Source of the DNA: Phytohabitans aurantiacus | GTDB taxonomy: Bacteria > Actinomycetota > Actinomycetes > Mycobacteriales > Micromonosporaceae | Reading direction: 5' to 3' | Length of the DNA stretch: 64,000 bases | NCBI RefSeq assembly: GCF_027923225.1 | Contig: NZ_BSDI01000018.1 | Coordinates: 62,001 to 126,000 of the forward strand | Shown here: positions 51,385-60,002 of the stretch, piece after piece | Layout of the letters: each line of letters opens with the position of its first letter | How positions within the stretch are numbered: the first letter of the stretch is position 1 | Notes under the pieces: generated by a model | Seen by the model: only the letters and a program-made list of their open reading frames with translations | Database searches by the model: none | What the model was told of the DNA's origin: nothing | Translations under genes and position numbers: made by a program

Positions 51385-52973
51385 CGCCGCGGGTACTGGG
51401 CGCGATCGCCGTCGCGGACTTCCGCGAGCGGGTACGCCGTCCCGCGTACGCGGTGGTGCTGCTGGCCGCCGTGGGTCTCGGGTACCTCGCCGCGCCAGCC
51501 GTCGACGCACATTGGACGATCGTCAACACCGGCGCGTACCGGGGCGAGTACAACAGCGCGTACATCGGCACTGTCACCGCGCTCGCCGGCGCGCTGTGGC
51601 TCTCCGCGGGCGGCTTCTACATTGTCCGGACCGCGATCGCGCGCGACGAACGAAGCGGCGTCGGTCAACTGCTCGCGGCAACCCCGGTGCGCACGTCGGG
51701 GTACCTGGTGGGCAAGTACCTCAGCAACCTCATGGTGCTGGGCTCGATGGCGGCGGCGCTTGCCGGTACCGCCGTGGTGATGCAACTGGCGCGCGGCGAG
51801 TCCCGGGCGATCGACCCGGTCGCGCTGCTGGTGCCGTTCGCGGTGTTCACGCTGCCGGTACTGGCGCTCACCGCGACCGCCGCGGTGCTGTTCGAGACGA
51901 TCCCCGTGCTGCGTACCGGGTTCGGCAACGTCATCTGGTTCTTCGTCTCGATGACCACGATGATCGCGGGGCAATCGGCGGGCGCCCCGCTGGGCGGCCT
52001 CGGTGTGCACGTGTTCGCCGCGTCCATCAGGGACGAGTTCGCCGCGAGGGGCATCGCGCTCACGGAGACCTCACTGGGCCTGATGTATCTCGACGTGCGG
52101 CCCCGCGTGATCGAGTGGTCGGGCGTCGACCTCGCCGCCGGCTTCGTGGGCGAGCGCCTGATCGTCCTGCTGGTCGCGACCGTGGCGGCCGCGGTGCCGG
52201 CGATCTGGTTCGGCCGCTTCGACCCGGCGCGCTGCGCGGTCGCGGGTGTCGCCGTGAGGGAAGCAGAGCGGGGTGTTGCGGACGTCGCGGGTGTTGCCGT
52301 GAGGGAAGCAGAGCCGAGCGCCGCCGCAGTGCACCAACCCACGGCGCAACCGCCCATGGCGTACCCGAGAATCCAAACCATGCCGCGGCGTGGCGCCGCC
52401 TTCGGACGCCTGCTGGTCAGTGAGCTGCGGATTCTCACCCAGGGCGTCTCCTGGTGGTGGTGGCTCGGCGCGGCGGCGCTGGTCGTCGCGGGCGCCGCCG
52501 CGCCCGTCCGCGCGACGGGCCTGCTGCTGATCGCGGCCTGGATCTGGCCGGTGCTGATCTGGTCCCGGCTGGGCGCGCAGGCCCGCGAGCACGGCGTCGA
52601 CGCATTGCTCGGTGCATGTCCCTCACCAATGCGGCGCACGTTCGCCCAATGGCTCGCTGCTTTCGTGCTCACCGCGTCGGTCGGCGCGGGTCCAGGTCTG
52701 CGGATGGCGCTGGACGGCGATCTCGCGGGCTGGCTGGCCGGTGCGGCCTTCATCCCGGCGCTCGCGCTGGCCTTGGGAGTCCTGAGCCGCACCCACCGGC
52801 TGTTCCAGGCGCTGTATCCGCCGCTCTGGTACGCCGTCCTCAACGATGTCGCCGGCCTCGACTACATGGGCGCCCTGGCGGGCGGCCCGTCCCCGGCGCT
52901 GGTGGCCGCGGCCGCGACTCTCCTGCTGGCGGCGGCCCTCGCGACGGTGGCGGCCCGCCACGCGCGCCGCTGA
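51381..52973 (+). CDS. ABC-2-type permease, long two-part form
   Basis: 530 aa. The first part (1-285) has about six TM helices with GVGQLLAATPVRTSGYLVGKYLS. The second (about 335-530) has another set beginning FGRLLVSELRILTQGVSWWWWL. This suggests two half-permeases on one chain, where the first module at 19214-20694 has two genes. The linker holds a tandem duplication of AGVAVREAE (from about nt 52239). Convergent, abutting the ankyrin gene. Confidence 0.87.
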   Translation: MTPRVLGAIAVADFRERVRRPAYAVVLLAAVGLGYLAAPAVDAHWTIVNTGAYRGEYNSAYIGTVTALAGALWLSAGGFYIVRTAIARDERSGVGQLLAATPVRTSGYLVGKYLSNLMVLGSMAAALAGTAVVMQLARGESRAIDPVALLVPFAVFTLPVLALTATAAVLFETIPVLRTGFGNVIWFFVSMTTMIAGQSAGAPLGGLGVHVFAASIRDEFAARGIALTETSLGLMYLDVRPRVIEWSGVDLAAGFVGERLIVLLVATVAAAVPAIWFGRFDPARCAVAGVAVREAERGVADVAGVAVREAEPSAAAVHQPTAQPPMAYPRIQTMPRRGAAFGRLLVSELRILTQGVSWWWWLGAAALVVAGAAAPVRATGLLLIAAWIWPVLIWSRLGAQAREHGVDALLGACPSPMRRTFAQWLAAFVLTASVGAGPGLRMALDGDLAGWLAGAAFIPALALALGVLSRTHRLFQALYPPLWYAVLNDVAGLDYMGALAGGPSPALVAAAATLLLAAALATVAARHARR

Positions 52974-53924
52974 TCACAAGGAGATTGCCCACCAGTCGCG
53001 GGCGGGGAGGCGTACCCAGCGGTCGGGCTCGAGGAAGGGGCGGGCGTCGGTGGGGCGCACGCCGGCGTAGGCGCAGCAGTACTCGATGGCGTGGTTCCGG
53101 TACAGGAAGGTGCGCAGGACCTCGGCGGCGGGTGCGTCGGCCGCGCACCATCCGCCGCCCGGATGCAGGTCCGAGCCGGTGATGACGCCGTCGTGCGTCG
53201 ACTCGCCCTGGTTGCCGCTCTTGGGGTTGGCGTACATGTCGTAGCAGACCGTGCCGGCCGACAGCAGCAGCGCGACGAGCGGCATCGACGCCCCGTACGC
53301 CCACGGCTGACTGACGACACAGCCGCCCGGCACGTCGGTGACGCCGAGCGTCAGGATCGAGTCGTCGTCCAGGCCGTCCCACATCTCCTCGACGTCGATC
53401 TCGCCCTCGATGACCGTGGCGTCCAGCCGCCGCACCGCCTCGGCCGCGTCGACGCCGCCCACGCAGCACAGGCTCAGGCCGTCGTCGTCGATCCCGGCGA
53501 GCGCGTCGATGAGGCGGCGCGCCTCGGCGACAGCGGCCTCCTCCTCCGGGGTGAGCGCCGCGCCGGTGTCGAACAGGTCCGGCGTCGATCCGGCCAGGCT
53601 CAGCCGCGCCGGCGACCAGCCCGCCATCATCGGCCGGTCGGGATCGGCGCCCGCGGCCACGAGCGCGCGGGCGTTGTCGGGCTTGTCCTCGTTGACGGCG
53701 ACCCAGAGGGCGGTGCGCCCGTCGTCGACGGCGTCCACGTCGTCGACGAGGCGGGCCAGCTCCGCGACCACCTCGGCGGAGCCCAGGCGGGCGGCGTGGT
53801 GCAGCGGCCGGCCGTGCCCGCGGACCAGGGAGTTCGGGTCGGCGCCGGCGGCCAGCCGGGCCCGCACCTCGCCAAGATCGGGCCAGGAGTGCCAGCCCAT
53901 CCGCGACCAGTCGACGTCCGTCAT
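52974..53924 (-). CDS. Ankyrin-repeat protein
   Basis: 316 aa. At least two ankyrin repeats lie in residues 15-115: VRARLAAGADPNSLVRGHGRPLHHAARLGSAEVVAELARLVDDVDAVDDGRTALWVAVNEDKPDNARALVAAGADPDRP. The remaining roughly 200 residues have Cys pairs (LCCVGG, YCCAYAG) and no family I recognise. No signal peptide; probably cytosolic. ATG start. Confidence 0.85.
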   Translation of the reverse strand: MTDVDWSRMGWHSWPDLGEVRARLAAGADPNSLVRGHGRPLHHAARLGSAEVVAELARLVDDVDAVDDGRTALWVAVNEDKPDNARALVAAGADPDRPMMAGWSPARLSLAGSTPDLFDTGAALTPEEEAAVAEARRLIDALAGIDDDGLSLCCVGGVDAAEAVRRLDATVIEGEIDVEEMWDGLDDDSILTLGVTDVPGGCVVSQPWAYGASMPLVALLLSAGTVCYDMYANPKSGNQGESTHDGVITGSDLHPGGGWCAADAPAAEVLRTFLYRNHAIEYCCAYAGVRPTDARPFLEPDRWVRLPARDWWAISL

Positions 53925-54008
53925 TCGCACCAGGGTAGGAGAGCCGACAGATGCGCGTATGCCGGCGGCGCGAAGCGGTACGTTCGGGACGAAGCGGCGG
54001 GGGTGCGG

Positions 54009-55643
54009 ATGAGCGCGGACGGCGACCTCGCACGCGGCCGGTCGGCCTTCGACCGGCGCGCGTGGGCAGACGCGTACGCCCTGCTGTCGGCGGCCGTCGA
54101 GCCCGAGGATCTCGAACGGCTGGCGCTCGCCGGCTACCTCTGCGGCCAGGACGAGGGCAGCGACGACGCCTGGCTGCGCGCGCACCAGCGGTGGCTGGCG
54201 GCCGGTGAGCCTCGGAGCGCCGCTCGGTGCGCTTTCTGGCTGGCGTTCGGGCTTCTCCTCCGAGCGGAGGACGCCCGGGCGAGTGGTTGGCTGGCACGCA
54301 CTCGGCGCATTCTCGACGATTGCGCCGCGGATTGCGTCGAGCGCGGCTACCTGCTGGTGACCGACGCGCTGGCCGTGCTCGACAGCGACCCGATGGCGGC
54401 GTACACGGCCTTCACCGGCGTCGGTCGCTTCGGCGACCGCTTCGACGAGCCCGACCTGCGCGCGCTCGGCCGGCTGGGCTGCGGCGAGGCCCTCGTGCGC
54501 GCCGGGAAGATCACCGACGGCGTCGCGCTGCTCGACGAGGCGATGGCCGCGGTCACCGCGGGCGAGGTCTCGCCGCGGGTGGCCGGCATCGTGTACTGCG
54601 CGGTGCTCCTGGAGTGCCAGAACGCGTTCGACCTGCGCCGCGCGCGCCAATGGACGGCCGCCCTGACCCACTGGTGCGACACCCAGCCCGACCTCGTCCC
54701 GTACCGCGGCCAGTGCCTCGTGCACCGCGCCGAGCTGATGCAGATCCACGGCGACTGGCCGGACGCCGTCGACGAGGCGCGGCTGGCGTGCGAGCGGCTC
54801 GGCGACCGCCCGGCCGCCGCCACCGCCCACTACCGGCTGGCCGAGCTGCACCGGGTGCGCGGCGAGTTCGCGGCGGCCGAGGAGGCGTTCCGGGAGGCGA
54901 GCCGGCGCGGCTACCGCGCGCAGCCCGGGTTCGCCCTGTTGCGGCTGGCGCAGGGACAGGTCCAGGCCGCGGCCGCGGCGATGCGCACGGCGGTCGGCGA
55001 GACCCGCGACCGGGTCGGCCGGTCGCATCTGCTGAGCGCGCACGTCGAGATCATGATCGCGGCCGGCGACGTGGCCGAGGCCCGCGCGGCGGCGGACGAG
55101 CTGGCCAGCATCGCGGCTGGCGCCGGTACCGCGTACGCGGAGGCCCTGTCGACGAGGGCGACCGGCGCCGTGCAGCTCGCCGAGGGGGACGCCCGCGCCG
55201 CACTGACCACGCTGCGTGCGGCCTGGACGCGCTGGCACGAGCTCGACGCGCCCTACGAGGCCGCGCGGACCCGCGTGCTCATCGGGCTGGCCTGCCAGTC
55301 GCTCGGCGACCGCGACGGCGCGGCCCTCGAACTGGACGCGGCCGGGTGGGCGTTCCAGCAGCTCGGCGCGGTACCCGACGCGCAGGCCCTCGCCGTATCG
55401 GGGCGGCCGGGGCGGCTGACGGCGCGCGAGGAGGAGGTGCTGCGGCTGGTCGCGGCGGGCAAGACGAACAGGGCCATCGCGGCCGAGCTGTTCCTGAGCG
55501 AAAAGACCGTGCACCGTCACATCAGCAACATCTTCACCAAGATCGGCGTGACGTCGCGGTCGGCGGCGACGGCGTACGCGTACGAGAGTGGGTATTTCTT
55601 CCGACGCGGGGCCGCCGACGGCGGATCTAGCGTCGATTCATGA
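54009..55643 (+). CDS. LuxR-family regulator with TPR-like sensor region (twin of 21640)
   Basis: 544 aa. C-terminal LuxR HTH: LTAREEEVLRLVAAGKTNRA and HRHISNIFTKIGVTSRSAATAYA. The long helical TPR-like part without Walker motifs mirrors the regulator at 21640, including shared segments such as TLRAAWTRWHELDAPYEAAR (compare VLRTACKQWRELDAPYEVAR). ATG start overlapping nothing; GTG at 54003 is possible. It overlaps the next gene by 4 nt (ATGA), so regulator and oxidoreductase are one transcript. Confidence 0.9.
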   Translation: MSADGDLARGRSAFDRRAWADAYALLSAAVEPEDLERLALAGYLCGQDEGSDDAWLRAHQRWLAAGEPRSAARCAFWLAFGLLLRAEDARASGWLARTRRILDDCAADCVERGYLLVTDALAVLDSDPMAAYTAFTGVGRFGDRFDEPDLRALGRLGCGEALVRAGKITDGVALLDEAMAAVTAGEVSPRVAGIVYCAVLLECQNAFDLRRARQWTAALTHWCDTQPDLVPYRGQCLVHRAELMQIHGDWPDAVDEARLACERLGDRPAAATAHYRLAELHRVRGEFAAAEEAFREASRRGYRAQPGFALLRLAQGQVQAAAAAMRTAVGETRDRVGRSHLLSAHVEIMIAAGDVAEARAAADELASIAAGAGTAYAEALSTRATGAVQLAEGDARAALTTLRAAWTRWHELDAPYEAARTRVLIGLACQSLGDRDGAALELDAAGWAFQQLGAVPDAQALAVSGRPGRLTAREEEVLRLVAAGKTNRAIAAELFLSEKTVHRHISNIFTKIGVTSRSAATAYAYESGYFFRRGAADGGSSVDS

Positions 55644-56857
55644 GCGCGAAAAGCTATGACGCCGTCGTGGTCGGCGCCCGGTGCGCCGGTTCGCCCATCG
55701 CGATGCTGCTGGCCCGCAAGGGGTACCGGGTGCTGGTCGTCGACAAGTCGACGTTTCCCAGTGACACCGTCTCGACCCACATGATCCACCCGCCGGGCAT
55801 CGCCGCGCTGCGCCGCTGGGGGGTACTCGACGCGATGCTCGCCACCGGCGTGCCGCCCGTCGACACGTACGCGTTCGACTTCGGGCCGTTCACGCTCGAA
55901 GGGGCGCCCGGCACCGGCGAGACGCCGCTGGCGTACGCCCCGCGCCGCACCCGGATCGACAAGGTGCTCGTCGACGCCGCGGCGGAGGCGGGAGCCGAGG
56001 TCCGCGAAGGTTTCACGGTCGACGAGATCCTCGTCGAGGACGGCCGGGTGACCGGGGTACGCGGCCACGGCAGGGGCGGGCAGCCGGTCACCGAGCGCGC
56101 CCGGGTGGTCGTCGGGGCGGACGGATTCCGGTCGGTGGTCGCCGAGGCGGTCGCCGCCGAGCGGTACCACGAGAAGCCGAAGCTCCTCTGTGGCTACTAC
56201 ACGTACTGGAGCGGCCTGCCGATGAACGGGCGCTTCGAGACGTACATCCGTCCGGGGCGCGGCTTCGCGGCGTGGCCGACGAACGACGGCGTGACGCTGG
56301 TGGTGGTCGGCTGGCCGTACGCCGAGTTCGAGGCGAACAAGTCCGATGTGGAGGGTAACTACCTCAAGTCGCTCGCGCTGGCGCCGGAGTTCGCCGGACG
56401 GGTCGACGCGGCCACCCGCGAGGAGCGCTTCGCCGGCATGGCGGTGCCGAACTTCTTCCGCAAGCCGTACGGGCCGGGGTGGGCTTTGGTCGGCGACGCC
56501 GGATACAACAAGGACTTCATCACCGCGATGGGCATGCAGGACGCGTTCCGCGACGCCGAGCTGTGCGCGCGGGCGCTCGACGAGGCGCTGTCCGGCGCCC
56601 GGCCGTACGACGAGGCGATGGCTGGCTACCAGGCCACCCGCGACGAGGGCTCGCTGCCGATGTACGAGTTCACCACCGAACTCGCCACGCTGGAGCCGCC
56701 GCCGCCCGACCTGGTGGCGCTGCTGACCGCGATCAACGGCAACCAGGCGGCGATGGACGAGTTCGCCCAGCTCAACGCGGGCGTCGTGTCACCGGCCGAC
56801 TTCTTCGCGCCGCCGAACGTGGCTCGCCTTATGAGCGGTCAGGCCAGTCGAGCGTAG
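55640..56857 (+). CDS. FAD-dependent oxidoreductase (geranylgeranyl reductase/PHBH-like)
   Basis: 405 aa. N-terminal Rossmann FAD site VVVGARCAGSPIAMLLARKGYRVLVVDK. Second FAD motif RVVVGADGFRSVV. The third, WALVGDAGYNKDFITAMGMQDAF, has Lys-Asp where many monooxygenases have Asp-Pro. Fits flavin monooxygenases or reductases of secondary metabolism; substrate unknown. Its end overlaps the convergent FkbM gene by 19 nt. Co-transcribed with the LuxR regulator. Confidence 0.9.
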   Translation: MSAKSYDAVVVGARCAGSPIAMLLARKGYRVLVVDKSTFPSDTVSTHMIHPPGIAALRRWGVLDAMLATGVPPVDTYAFDFGPFTLEGAPGTGETPLAYAPRRTRIDKVLVDAAAEAGAEVREGFTVDEILVEDGRVTGVRGHGRGGQPVTERARVVVGADGFRSVVAEAVAAERYHEKPKLLCGYYTYWSGLPMNGRFETYIRPGRGFAAWPTNDGVTLVVVGWPYAEFEANKSDVEGNYLKSLALAPEFAGRVDAATREERFAGMAVPNFFRKPYGPGWALVGDAGYNKDFITAMGMQDAFRDAELCARALDEALSGARPYDEAMAGYQATRDEGSLPMYEFTTELATLEPPPPDLVALLTAINGNQAAMDEFAQLNAGVVSPADFFAPPNVARLMSGQASRA

Positions 56858-57576
56858 ATGTCGCCGGACTTCCCGATCTGGCGCACCTTCTCCAGGTAGG
56901 TGAGCAGCTCCGCCGCGTCGAACCACTGGTCGCTGACGAGGCGCATCGTCTCGACCGGGGAGTAGTTGTACCGGTACGTGCCCAGCTTCTCGATCAGATC
57001 GAGGCAGGCCAGCATCGCGTCGTGCGCGGACGGCAGGTACTCGAACGACAGCCCGCGCACCGGCGTGGCCAGCCCGGCCAGCACGTCGGCTTCGAACCCC
57101 TCCACGTCGATCTTGACGAACGCGGGGGTGCCATGGGTGGCGATCAGCTCCTCCAGGGTCGCCACCTGTACCTCGATGGAGCGATCCCACCGCACCTTGG
57201 CGAAGCTCTCGTCGCGCGACACCGAGTCGATCCAGTCCTGTGACATGGACGACACGGTGGGTGCCGCGCTCGAGATGGACAGCCGCACGGTGCCCGACTG
57301 GGCACCCGCCGCACCGGCCACGATCGTGACGTCGCGATCCCGCCCGAAGAACAGCCGCAGCACCCGTAGGCAGTCCGGCTGCGGCTCGACGGCGACGACT
57401 CGTACCCCCAGATGCCGCCACGCGCGGACCCGGCTGCCCACGTGGGCGCCGATGTCGAAGGCGATGTCGCCCGGGCCCAGGAACTGCCGGTACATGCGGC
57501 GCATGCGCCCCTGCCGGCCGGGGATGCCGTGGTAGATGGCGAGTGAGCGGGCGATGCCCCAGGCGCGGCCGAACAT
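56839..57576 (-). CDS. FkbM-family SAM-dependent methyltransferase
   Basis: 245 aa. SAM motif I FDIGAHVGSRVRAWRHLGVRVVAVEPQP, then FVKIDVEGFEADVLAGL, the FkbM hallmark (KIDVEGxE). FkbM proteins O-methylate sugars, glycolipids or secondary metabolites. ATG start. It stands between two unrelated genes, so its substrate cannot be inferred. Confidence 0.92.
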   Translation of the reverse strand: MFGRAWGIARSLAIYHGIPGRQGRMRRMYRQFLGPGDIAFDIGAHVGSRVRAWRHLGVRVVAVEPQPDCLRVLRLFFGRDRDVTIVAGAAGAQSGTVRLSISSAAPTVSSMSQDWIDSVSRDESFAKVRWDRSIEVQVATLEELIATHGTPAFVKIDVEGFEADVLAGLATPVRGLSFEYLPSAHDAMLACLDLIEKLGTYRYNYSPVETMRLVSDQWFDAAELLTYLEKVRQIGKSGDIYARLA

Positions 57577-57688
57577 CCCCTGACCGTACCGCGAACTTAT
57601 TCACGGATTGCGTGCAACCCTTCTCATGATCGGCGTGTCCTTATACAACGGCGGCTCAGGTGCCGTAGACGATCATGGGGAGTACCGG

Positions 57689-58699
57689 ATGTCCAAGGGA
57701 ATCAGCAGGCGCGCCGCGATCGGCGCGGGCACGGCGGCGGTCGCGGCGGTCGCGGGCGCGACGGGTGGGGCCGTTCCGGCCAGCGCCCGGCCCGGCGTAT
57801 CGCTGCTCGGGCCGCAGCGCATCGCCGAAACGTACCGGGCGCAGAAGACCAAGGCGCGCGGCATCTGGCACTCGCACATCGCGGCGGTCGACTCGGCCGG
57901 CGCGCTGAAGACGGTCGTCGAGGACGACGCCGACTTCGTCATCCACGGTTACAGCGTGCAGAAGCTGTTCGTGGCCATGGCGGTACTGGACAAAGTGGAC
58001 CGTGGCCAGTTGAGCCTCGGCCAGAAGCTCGACATGCAAGCCAGCATCATCCTTGGCGGCAGCGGCATCTACCACCTGCACGGCGTGTGGGGCGACGACC
58101 TCACGATCGCCAACTTCCTCACCGCGATGCTGCTGGTCTCCGACAACACGTCGGTGCGCATGTGTGGCCGCGTCGTGCCGGCCCTGGAAATCAACGAGAT
58201 CCTGGCGGCGAAGGGCTTCACCCACACGCGCGTCGAGCCGGTGGCCAACCCCAACCGGTTCTTCCTCGGCGTCACGACGCCCCGGGAGACCCACGATCTG
58301 CTGTGGCGGCTCGCCAACAAGACACTGCTGTCGCCCGCCTCGTGTGACTTTATGCTCAGGGTCACGCGCTGGGTCAACGGCTACCACGACGGCGTACGGC
58401 GGAACATGTCGTCGGTCGAGCGCAGCCGGATCGCCACCAAGTACGGCGCGGAAACCGACGACCTCGGCGGCGCGCGTCACGAGGCCGGCATCATGTTCGG
58501 CAGCGACGGTGCGCCGGTGCTGACGTACGCGATGTTCGCCGAGGGGTTGGGCGACACCGGCAACTTCGGCGCCACCCACCCGGCCGTCGAAGCGCACGCG
58601 AAGCTCGGTCGTGTCATGTTCGACACGATCGGTGAGACCACCAACCCGCTCGCGCGCGCCCGCCAGACCGTGAAGCCGTACCGTCCCGAGTCGCGGTAG
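57689..58699 (+). CDS. Secreted serine hydrolase of the class A beta-lactamase fold
   Basis: 336 aa. Tat-type signal (SRRAAIGAG followed by a hydrophobic run to about residue 33). SxxK is Ser89-Val-Gln-Lys92; SDN is 151-153 (VSDNTS). The KTG box appears as KYG (ATKYGAETDDLGGARHEAGI), unusual for true beta-lactamases. ATG chosen for GGGGAG upstream and the Tat signal. It may be a beta-lactamase relative or a carboxypeptidase/esterase; antibiotic hydrolysis is not assured. Confidence 0.88.
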   Translation: MSKGISRRAAIGAGTAAVAAVAGATGGAVPASARPGVSLLGPQRIAETYRAQKTKARGIWHSHIAAVDSAGALKTVVEDDADFVIHGYSVQKLFVAMAVLDKVDRGQLSLGQKLDMQASIILGGSGIYHLHGVWGDDLTIANFLTAMLLVSDNTSVRMCGRVVPALEINEILAAKGFTHTRVEPVANPNRFFLGVTTPRETHDLLWRLANKTLLSPASCDFMLRVTRWVNGYHDGVRRNMSSVERSRIATKYGAETDDLGGARHEAGIMFGSDGAPVLTYAMFAEGLGDTGNFGATHPAVEAHAKLGRVMFDTIGETTNPLARARQTVKPYRPESR

Positions 58700-58704
58700 C
58701 CGGC

Positions 58705-59643
58705 TCATCCTCCCGTAGGAGGAGTACGCGTGGCGGCGGCGGCCTCGTCGTAGAGAAACGGCAGGCAACAGTACCGGCGGCCCTGGGTCACCGGGGTCAC
58801 CTCGTGCTGCAGCGAGCACGAGAACACGATCGCGCCGCCGGCCGCCACGTCGTACAGCCGCCGGCTAAACTCGGGAAACCGCAACCGCCCGCCCTCGTAC
58901 TCGCCCGTGTTGAGGTTGACGCTCACCGCGAACCGCCGGTGCGCCGTCGCGGGCGTGGTGTTGTCGCGGTGGGCGCGGAAGAAGCCGCGCTCGTCGGCGT
59001 CGTAGCAGGCGAGCATGTACCGCTCGATGCGGGTCGCCTCGAACTGGAACGCCTTGCGGATCTCGGGTACGAGCCGGCGGGTGATCCGGTCCCGCAGGCC
59101 CGCGCGCAGGGACTCGTCGGTGATGAGCACGTCGCGGCGGCGCTTGTATCCGGGGTCGTCGACGAGCACGGTGCGGCCGTCCGGCAGGCCGCGCATCACG
59201 CCGGTGTGCTCCCCGCCGGTGCGCGCGTGATAGAGCACGAGCTCGTGGCGGAAAGACGGTTCGAACAGGTCGGGAACGATGAGTACGGGTGCGTCGGGGC
59301 CGTCGTCGAGCGGGGGCAGGCCGTCCAGTACGTCCACAAGGGATCGTGTGGTGTGGTCGGGTGGGAGCCGGTGCAGCACGCGCAGGTTGGGTGACAGCAC
59401 ATACGTGGCGGGCCCACCGTATGCCTGACTGATCGCACCGTCAGGATCGTCGACACACCGCGTCCCCGCGGGCAGGGACGGTGGGCGCGATCCGGGCAGC
59501 AGTACCGCCACGAAGGACACCCGCGGATGGTCGAGCAGCTCAGCCGTGGCGGGGCCGGCCAGGCACAGCACGACGTACCGCCCGGCGACCGAGTCGAGCC
59601 GGAACGGTGAGCCGTCTGGAGCCGGTGCCACGAACAGCGGCAC
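58705..59643 (-). CDS. 2-oxoglutarate/Fe(II) oxygenase with N-terminal thioredoxin-like domain
   Basis: 312 aa. Residues 1-115 look like an AhpC/TSA (peroxiredoxin) domain: FRLDSVAGRYVVLCLAGPATAELL, where the usual peroxidatic Cys is missing. Residues 120-305 are a prolyl-4-hydroxylase-type dioxygenase with Fe ligands His225/Asp227 (AHRDN) and His280 (LQHEVTPV), and Arg289/Arg290 for 2-oxoglutarate. GTG start. Preceded by a 59-codon ORF on the same strand. Confidence 0.88.
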   Translation of the reverse strand: MPLFVAPAPDGSPFRLDSVAGRYVVLCLAGPATAELLDHPRVSFVAVLLPGSRPPSLPAGTRCVDDPDGAISQAYGGPATYVLSPNLRVLHRLPPDHTTRSLVDVLDGLPPLDDGPDAPVLIVPDLFEPSFRHELVLYHARTGGEHTGVMRGLPDGRTVLVDDPGYKRRRDVLITDESLRAGLRDRITRRLVPEIRKAFQFEATRIERYMLACYDADERGFFRAHRDNTTPATAHRRFAVSVNLNTGEYEGGRLRFPEFSRRLYDVAAGGAIVFSCSLQHEVTPVTQGRRYCCLPFLYDEAAAATRTPPTGG

Positions 59644-59669
59644 CGGATCCCCCCGTTGCGGTGCCGTGG

Positions 59670-59849
59670 TTACAGCCGATCGTCGTCCGGTGCGGCGGCG
59701 CCGCCCGGCGGTACCAGGATGTCATTTCCGTCGGCGCCAGCGACGACGACCGTGGGAGACGGCGGTGGCGTGAGCACGTCGTCGCCCTCCGCCACGACCG
59801 CGACCGCGCCGACCACCAGCGGTAGCACTGCGATCCATTCCTTACCCAT
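59670..59849 (-). CDS. Small hydrophobic-plus-Pro/Gly-rich hypothetical protein (59 aa)
   Basis: ATG at 59847-59849, TAA at 59670-59672, no internal stop. It begins MGKEWIAVLPLVVGAVAVVA, a signal-anchor-like stretch, then a Pro- and Asp-rich tail (DDVLTPPPSPTVVVAGADG). GGGGGT precedes the ATG. It lies 26 nt upstream of the 2OG oxygenase gene and would be its operon leader; the tail prolines are conceivable substrates (speculative). Not recognised. Confidence 0.45.
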   Translation of the reverse strand: MGKEWIAVLPLVVGAVAVVAEGDDVLTPPPSPTVVVAGADGNDILVPPGGAAAPDDDRL

Positions 59850-59892
59850 ACCCCCACGGTAGCCAGCGGCCCTTTCACAGGTCTTTCAGCAC

Positions 59893-59940
59893 AGTGGTTT
59901 TTCAGCGCCGTGATTTTTCAGTGCCGTGGTTTTTCAGTGC
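59893..59940. repeat. Three 16-bp direct repeats (iterons) upstream of a secreted-protein gene
   Basis: AGTGGTTTTTCAGCGC, CGTGATTTTTCAGTGC and CGTGGTTTTTCAGTGC, head to tail; a fourth degenerate CTTTCAGC precedes them. T-rich in a GC-rich genome, and 63 nt before the next ATG. Confidence 0.85.
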
Positions 59941-60002
59941 GATGCAAGCAAGATTCACTACGCTGTCTCCGTTACCGCACAACCATCCTGGGGAGGATTT
60001 CC

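Noticed and set aside
57608..57688. Longer start for the beta-lactamase-fold hydrolase
   Set aside because: It would place about 27 residues before the Tat signal; the downstream ATG has a good ribosome-binding site and puts the twin Arg near the N terminus.
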